Source of the DNA: Loripinus fragilis
Lineage: Eukaryota; Mollusca; Bivalvia; Lucinida; Lucinidae
DNA length: 64,000 bases
Assembly (NCBI GenBank): GCA_964019695.1
Contig: OZ026528.1
Span: 56,264,495 to 56,328,494 of the forward strand
Direction of reading: 5' to 3'
Shown: positions 58,088 through 64,000 of the stretch, piece by piece
How positions within the stretch are numbered: the first letter of the stretch is position 1
Layout of the letters: each line of letters opens with the position of its first letter
The notes under the pieces: model-generated
The model's input: only the letters and a program-made list of their open reading frames with translations
Database searches by the model: none
What the model was told of the DNA's origin: nothing
Program-made: the position numbers and the translations under genes

Positions 58088-61000
58088 TGGCTATAGACCC
58101 CCCTCCCCCCCCCAGGGGGAATTTTGTACACTATGATTTTCTGAAAGTACATTATATAAGACACAAAATAAAAGATGTTAGCCCTCTGAGAGTGGCAGCA
58201 TTAACGTGTAACAGCCCGTTATATACGTTACCCCCCAAAATAGCATTAAACGTCCCTGATAATATCTCAACCATGACATGTTCGTACATATTTGCATGCT
58301 GACACAGGTTTATGAACTTCTTATAACTCAGTTACATATTTTTAGTATTAATTTTATAAATGTCTGGAGTAATTACCGTTGTATACGTTACTTAGTGTTT
58401 CCTGCGTTATTTCCGAGTATCAGTATGGTATTTATTAACTATATATGTGTATTACATCTGTCGCAGAATATAGTAAATCTATAAGGCTGCTACTTAAATG
58501 ATTTAAAGTTCTTTATCATGGTCGCTTACACTGTTTTTCAGGTCCATGTTATGTATGTTACCTTCAAAATAGCATTAAACATTAAAGTTAATGTCTCTAA
58601 CAAGCCCTGTTTATACTTATTTGCTTGCTTGCACAGGTTTATGTACTTCTTTTAACAAGGTTTACCTATTTTAAGTATTCATTTAATAAATGCCTTGAGC
58701 TTTAACTGTTATGTGTGTTACCAAATGATACATAAGTTATTCTGAGTATCTGTATAGAAGTTGTTGACTATACATGTATAAAGTCTGTCAGAGAATTTAG
58801 AAAATTTATAAGGCTGGAATAAATTGAAGTTCCTTATTAATTTATGGTGACTTAAACTAATAATATAATGTGATCTATCAACCTTCGCTGTTTGCTCACA
58901 TAAACAGTATAGATACCATGCATTCAAATCAGAAGTTCTGAAAGACAGTCACTGTGAAACAGCTCAGTACTGGGCAAGGTATATGGGTATGATTCAGATG
59001 GTGTTGACACTGATTAGGGCTAAAATGAGAACAACTTTGAATTGCATGTCATCTCTATCTGTATGCCTTGTTCCCAATGTTCATTGCAAACGATCACGAC
59101 AACTACACACAATATGTACCTGTGTAACTGATTACACTCATAAATTTGATACACATCGCAGATGCAAAGAACTTCTCGAACAAAATGGGTTTAGTGTGTC
59201 ACAACCATTGGTTCTTTGCTTGAGAAATGCTTTTGACATAACTATCAGGCAAACAATAAAGAGGTATTATTCAGCAACTAGAACTACGCTTCGTACTACA
59301 GATGGAATGGTGTATTACTCATCACATCAGAGCTCAATATAGTGAAACAACTCTTCAATGCACTGAAATGAAATATTCAATCTGCTCAGATGCAAAGTAG
59401 AATGAGTTCTGGAGTCAGTTTCAGGCTTCACCAGTCCTTTTAGTTCTAGTTTTGAAGACATTGAACTGTACTTTTTGTCTTTCGGTGTGCCTGCTAAGCC
59501 TTGCATAGCTAAGGATCTTATTGAGGCTTATGGCATTGGCAGGAAGGCTGTTGCAGACTTCATTGACTCACTTTTACTTAAAAAAATCTGTCTTTCACAT
59601 GCCCCTTAAAATACTACAAGCTAATAAAGTTTTGATGCTTGTGAGGTCAAGCAAGAGGAAATTGCTCAATTTACAAAACGTAAACAGCCAGATGAGAGCT
59701 GAAAGGAGCGTCTTTGGTAAGCATGACCTTCTTTCTATTGGACATAATGTTGACCTTGAATTGACACTGCCGTTCCTTCTGGGACCTGTACCATGGTCAC
59801 TGACAACTCCTGATAGAATTTCCACCAAAACTGACAAGTCCAAACTTCAGCATGGCTTGCAATCACACATTGAACCAACATTAGATTGGCCATGACGTTG
59901 ATGTTAATGTCGTAACTACAGAGCATAATAGCTTTTCCTGTCACCTTCATGGATCTGATGGCACCACTATTCATCCAGGCACTAAAGGCAGGGCATGTTG
60001 GTTTTGTCACTGATACATATGTACAATATATAAGCAGCAGTCTATAAAGTCTTACAAACATTCTCGCAGATGATAACCTGGGTGTTTTGTTCAACAATGG
60101 TGTATGCAACAAAAAGTGCAGCTTCTGAATGTCAACAGCATTGGCCAGAATATGGGGGAAGAGATCTACACCAATACACTGTTTAACAGATTGTTACACT
60201 ACCAATGTGCCGATGTGTTAGTACCACAGAAAGGTTATTCCTATCAAACTGATAGAGAACCCCTCCCCCACTAGTTCATCAACATTCTAAGAAGGGTAGG
60301 AAAACAAGTAAAGAATTGCTCTAGGCACTCATCAGTGATATGAAGCCCTAACATGTGCTATTTATGTAATTGTGAATATGCTGCAGTACGACATGTTTCT
60401 GAAAAAAGTACCAAAGCCATACACATATACTGACTATTTCAAATGGCATGAACATGAGCTTACCTCCACCCTGCTTTTCTGTCCTTAAGATGTACACACA
60501 AAGATTGAACTATCAAGTATTTCCCATGAAAACAATTGAGACTTTCCAGATATGGACAAAATGTGTGGAAAATAAATGGGAAGGAAATCGAGTACCTCTG
60601 GGTGAAAGAAAACTTGATTGTACCCTAACAAAAGAGCCACAGAATTATATTTCATATTTTGTGTGATATGGGATTACCATGTTCAAAACTCAACAACTCA
60701 AACCATATAAAAGTTAGAAACATAATATTTGCAGTTTCCAAAAGGTACATAAACATTCTTTAATACAAAATGAGTTAGTAAGCACATTCACATTAAAAAT
60801 ATCAAACTACATTAGTTTCATAAATCATTTATATAGGAATAATGAAAAAGTAACATACGTAACACTTTGGGGTGCATATTTGTTTTGAACGTCCATATCT
60901 GTGATGCAAAAATAGCTTACTTGGATGATATAGCCAATTTGGAAATCTTACCTTATGGTTTGCACTTTTCAGAAGTCATGCCATTTACTAAAATTATCAA

Positions 61001-61895
61001 AGATGTTAATGGGTAATCTATATAATTGGCTGTTACAGGGTAATGGTGCCATTACTAGAGTGCTAGCATATTGCAAAATCCTTGCAAGATAAATCTGATA
61101 GAGGAGTAACAAGTTGTATAGGAAAATTCTTTAAAACCCTTGGATAATATATGAAGATTTGCTCTAGAACTTCTACCTGATGGGTTTTCTTTGATCTTTT
61201 AAGTTGTTACTCGCACATTGCACTGAATGTTACAAACTTTCCATGAGTTTTATGTCAACTATATTTGATGTCTCTATAAAAGAAAAGAGGGTAGTTTATG
61301 TTTTGAGTTACTTCCTCAGCAAATGAGCCTATATAAAAAGAAGTACATGGACCTGTGCCAGCAAGCAAATAAGTACAAGCAGGTCGTGTTGGAGACCATA
61401 TCTTGAATGTTTAATGGTATTCAGAGAGTAACGAATGTGACCTGGCTGTAAAATAGTGTAAGACACCATAATAAGGAACTTTAATTCATTTGAATAGCAG
61501 CCTTATAGATTTACTATATTCACTGACAGATGTAATACATGTATAGTCAATAACTGCCATACTGATACTTGGAAATAACATATGAAACACTAAGTAACAT
61601 ATACAACGGCAAAAACTCAAAACATTTCTAAAATAAATGCTAAAATTATGTAACTGTGCTATAAGAAGTTCTTAAACCTGTGCCAGACTTTAAAAAAAGT
61701 GTGAATATGTCATGTTGGAGACATTATCAGGAAAATTTAATGTTATTTTGCGGGTAACGTACATAACATGATGATACCCGCAAACGCTGCCACTCTCAGA
61801 GGGCTAACATATTCCATTTTGTGGCTTATATAATGTAGTATCTGGAAATCATAGTGTACGAAATTCCCCCTGGGGGGCAGTGGGGTCTATAGCCA
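58088..61895. mobile_element. 3.8-kb element with long terminal inverted repeats
   Basis: TGGCTATAGACCCC at the left is matched by GGGGTCTATAGCCA at the right. The inverted similarity continues inward for about 600 bp (for example GTTAGCCCTCTGAGAGTGGC versus its inverse at about 61787-61806, and GCACAGGTTTATGTACTTCT versus 61344-61363). The left arm contains a direct repeat of about 330 bp (58226 and 58557), and a GTTAYGTAYGTTACC-like motif recurs about every 165 bp in both arms. The centre holds a decayed open frame. This is a DNA transposon of undetermined superfamily. Confidence 0.85.
58983..60670 (+). pseudogene. Decayed ORF inside the long-inverted-repeat element
   Basis: Three partly overlapping or adjacent open segments (58983-59342, 59521-59895, 60448-60666) in the same direction are separated by stops and shifts. 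The second contains a protein-like GPVPWSLTTPDRISTKTDK stretch, and a SIKSYKHSRR-like phrase is readable in a shifted frame near 60040-60070. From memory these resemble large hypothetical proteins common in invertebrate genomes and associated with repeats; no catalytic motif was recognised. It is a broken element-borne gene and not a host gene. Confidence 0.5.
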
Positions 61896-62445
61896 TCGTG
61901 AGGTCTGGAGAATTACATTTTACATTTTTCTGTGATATGGGGGGTACCATGTTCATCATCTAATAAGTCAAAATGTATATAAGATAGAAACGTAATGCTT
62001 GCAGTTTTGAAAAGGTAAATAAAAAATCTTTAATGTAGTACCAAATTAATGAACATAAACTGGTTTCAATAAAATTTAAGACAAACTATATTAGATGCAT
62101 TTATCATTTAAAAGGGGGTTCAATGAAAAAATGTAACATAGACTACATCGGAGGTGACTATATTTGTTTTCAAATGTCATTATCTGTGGCCCAGTAATAG
62201 CTTAGTTAGAAAACATAACCAATTTGGAAATCTTACCTTATCTTTTGCACTTTTCTGAAGTCTTAAAAAGAATTTTAATTATCAAATATTTTGTAGGGTA
62301 ACGTATGTAACAGGCTGTTACAGCTTAACGCTGCCATTGTCAGAGGGCTTACATGTTGCAAAATCATTGCAAGACATTGAGCTTCAAGAAAAATATGGTC
62401 TACAAAATTCCCCCTGGGGGGGGGAGGTAAACCATATCCAGCCAG
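60662..62445. repeat. Direct repeat at right side of the long element
   Basis: A segment at about 60662-61120 (GTGTGATATGGG(A)TTACCATG ... TATTGCAAAATCCTTGCAAG) recurs at about 61930-62380. The second copy continues to a further terminus-like TACAAAATTCCCCCTGGGGG at about 62400-62430. The element therefore has two right-hand termini, one at 61895 and one near 62445. Confidence 0.75.
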
Positions 62446-62536
62446 TGGCTATTTTAGGATATAATTCTGTCTTTGGTTATTTTATGAATGACTATAATAA
62501 TTCCTGCTAGATTTACACTCATGCATTCTAACATTG

Positions 62537-62805
62537 CAATGGCGTAGCCAGAAGGCTATAAAAGTAATGCACATCAAAGGGAGACTACTGGATCAAGCAG
62601 TGATTCTCTTCAATTTCGTCCTTTTTCGTAATTGTACCTTCTCTAAAATGAAAGAATCTGCTCCCAGAGGGAGTGACTCTTTCCTTTAAGAGCAGTTCCT
62701 TATGGTATTAAAAATCACTTTTACCACATTATGTGACCTCCTTTGAATGTTACTATATTTATTATGCACGTGTGTAACTGCGTAATGGGGGCTACGCCAA
62801 TGCAT
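62537..62805. mobile_element. GGCGTAGC-ended element, second copy
   Basis: GCAATGGCGTAGCCAGAAGG and GGGGCTACGCCAATGC are inverted ends. The interior matches 8342-8760 in inverted orientation and is shorter. Confidence 0.72.
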
Positions 62806-63118
62806 TGTGTGGCCCCTATTAAAGTTGACTATGCCACACATAATCAGATAAACTCATATTTTATATTTAATATCTGCAGGTTGCTTTTAGAAAGAGAAAA
62901 ATAAGTAAAATGTTTTCCCTTTATACTTTCACTCCTGAGCAGGGGGATTTTCTGCTAAAAATTGGCAAATTTAGTTGAAACTTGGCTAACCTTAATTTCA
63001 AGTAACACAGGCTCCAAATATTTACATGTATATTGTTTACTTTGAATCAAGTTATTGATAAGGCCAAGAAAAAAATAGGTGTGGTTCAGGTTGAGCGACC
63101 TACCCACACTTTTTACCC

Positions 63119-63226
63119 CCTATCCAAAACTTTTTCTCCAAATTCTGAAGTTAGAAGAGAATAGCAGAACAAAATAATTTTGTTCTGCTATTCTCTTCCA
63201 ACTTCAGAATTAGGAGAAAAAATACA
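63119..63226. repeat. Foldback with about 45-bp arms
   Basis: GAAGAGAATAGCAGAACAAAA and TTTTGTTCTGCTATTCTCTTC meet around AATAA-like bases, and TTCTCCAAATTCTGAAGTT pairs with its outer partner. The arms are nearly exact. Confidence 0.88.
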
Positions 63227-63714
63227 TATCAAAATGACCATCTGAAACGAGAATCTAAATTTCTATGCATTCAGTATTTGGTATTGGAAGTAAAAGGATT
63301 AATAAAATGCTATATCATCAAAAATAGACCCAATAAATTTCAGTTTTGTCTTATTTGACACATTTCCAAGCAGGGAACAAAAGTTTAAAAAAAATAGTAT
63401 TCTACTTACCTACCCTAATTTTTTTCAGGGTGTAACCTTAACCACACTTATTTTTCATTTGGCCATCTGAAAGATTGGGTAGGCCCAAAGTAAATTGTTC
63501 AGAACAACCTGGTGTTACTTTCTTAGGTATATTGTGTTATAGTAATTCATTAAAATTGAAGTTATTGGAAAGTTTTGTGGAAGGCATGCAATGTATTGGT
63601 ACTATTTATCATCTCAAAGTTGCTATATAATGGCAAAATATTTGTGATGTTGAACCTATGTGTAAATTAAGTATGACTAGACTGCAGTCAACTGTACATC
63701 ATCCCAAATGCCTG

Positions 63715-64000
63715 CTTTTTACTTTGACATTGACCTTGGGATCAAGGTCAAATAGCATGTTGTCCAGCACCCTCTACATCATGTACCCAATATGTATGCC
63801 CCTGCAAAGTTTGACATTGCTATGTCCAACGATTTAGGAGATGTTTTTATAAGAAAATACATTCATTTACATCGACCTTGGGGTTACACACACCATTGTC
63901 TAGTACCCTTTACATCATGACCTATGTATTAAAGTTGTCACATCCAAGAGTTTACCAGAAAATACATAATTTGACCTTGACCTTCAGGTCACACAAAATG
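63715..64000. repeat. Diverged tandem repeat (GACCTTGACCTT type)
   Basis: Two diverged units of about 125 bp share TTGACCTTGG(G), CACCCTCTACATCATG / TACCCTTTACATCATG and TATGTCCAACGATTTA / CACATCCAAGAGTTTA. The array continues past the window edge. Confidence 0.65.

Larger units (their letters stand above)
62446..64000. other. Right end of the window
   Basis: It contains an inverted member of the GGCGTAGC element (62537-62805), a foldback (63119-63226) and the start of a GACCTTGACCTT-type tandem repeat (63715-64000). Nothing else is recognised and no exon is seen. Confidence 0.55.

Overview
The window looks like nuclear DNA from an invertebrate, most likely a bivalve mollusc. It is AT-rich and very dense in short hairpin transposons (MITEs) and tRNA-headed SINEs. 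At 47.2-50.5 kb it carries an element that opens with a CTCACCTGAGCC motif, has about 170-bp internal core repeats and ends in GGCCCTCTTGTT, which resembles the pearl/CvE-type elements known from bivalves. There are no bacterial genes, no complete gene, no credible tRNA or rRNA gene, and no CRISPR array.

The coding content is a one-directional series of 14 cassettes (named A to N here) between 604 and 54499, all on the + strand. Each cassette opens at a splice acceptor, reads without interruption through C2H2 zinc fingers, and ends at its own stop codon. Thirteen carry exactly two fingers; E (15762-16303) carries five plus a degenerate one. None has a convincing start codon or promoter. In all 14 the acceptor lies in the same phase: two bases complete a split codon before the finger frame. 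A donor exon ending in G would give G, D, E or V at every junction. This is what is expected if one upstream set of common exons, outside the window to the left, is spliced to one alternative 3' terminal exon at a time. Drosophila BTB-zinc-finger loci (lola, mod(mdg4), ttk, br, fru) are built this way. The common exons, and any BTB domain, are not visible here.

Layout: cassettes A (604), B (4525), C (9528), D (12067), F (20420) share a first finger with an extra Cys (a CG-x-x-C-x-S pattern). E (15762) is the long cassette. G (25134), H (27355), I (31302), J (37082), K (44527), L (50583), M (53718) and N (54216) have other first-finger types. Many cassettes are followed, only on the 3' side, by decayed tandem copies of their own finger region that lack the acceptor: about 14 after J, about 10 after K, about 5 after B, 4 after D, and a few after A, C and F. 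In three places (after F, I and L) the duplicated coding end has become a minisatellite with 30-, 58- or 33-bp units. M and N are recent duplicates that include an upstream MITE.

The introns are mostly transposon debris. Several MITE families have clear terminal inverted repeats and TA or TAA target duplications. SINEs have 11-14-bp target duplications. Larger elements include a CAGT-ended element at 39985-41043, an element at 54506-56188 that begins 6 bp after the stop of cassette N, and a 3.8-kb long-terminal-inverted-repeat element at 58088-61895 with a decayed ORF inside. Downstream of 54.5 kb no further cassette is seen, so the array may end there.
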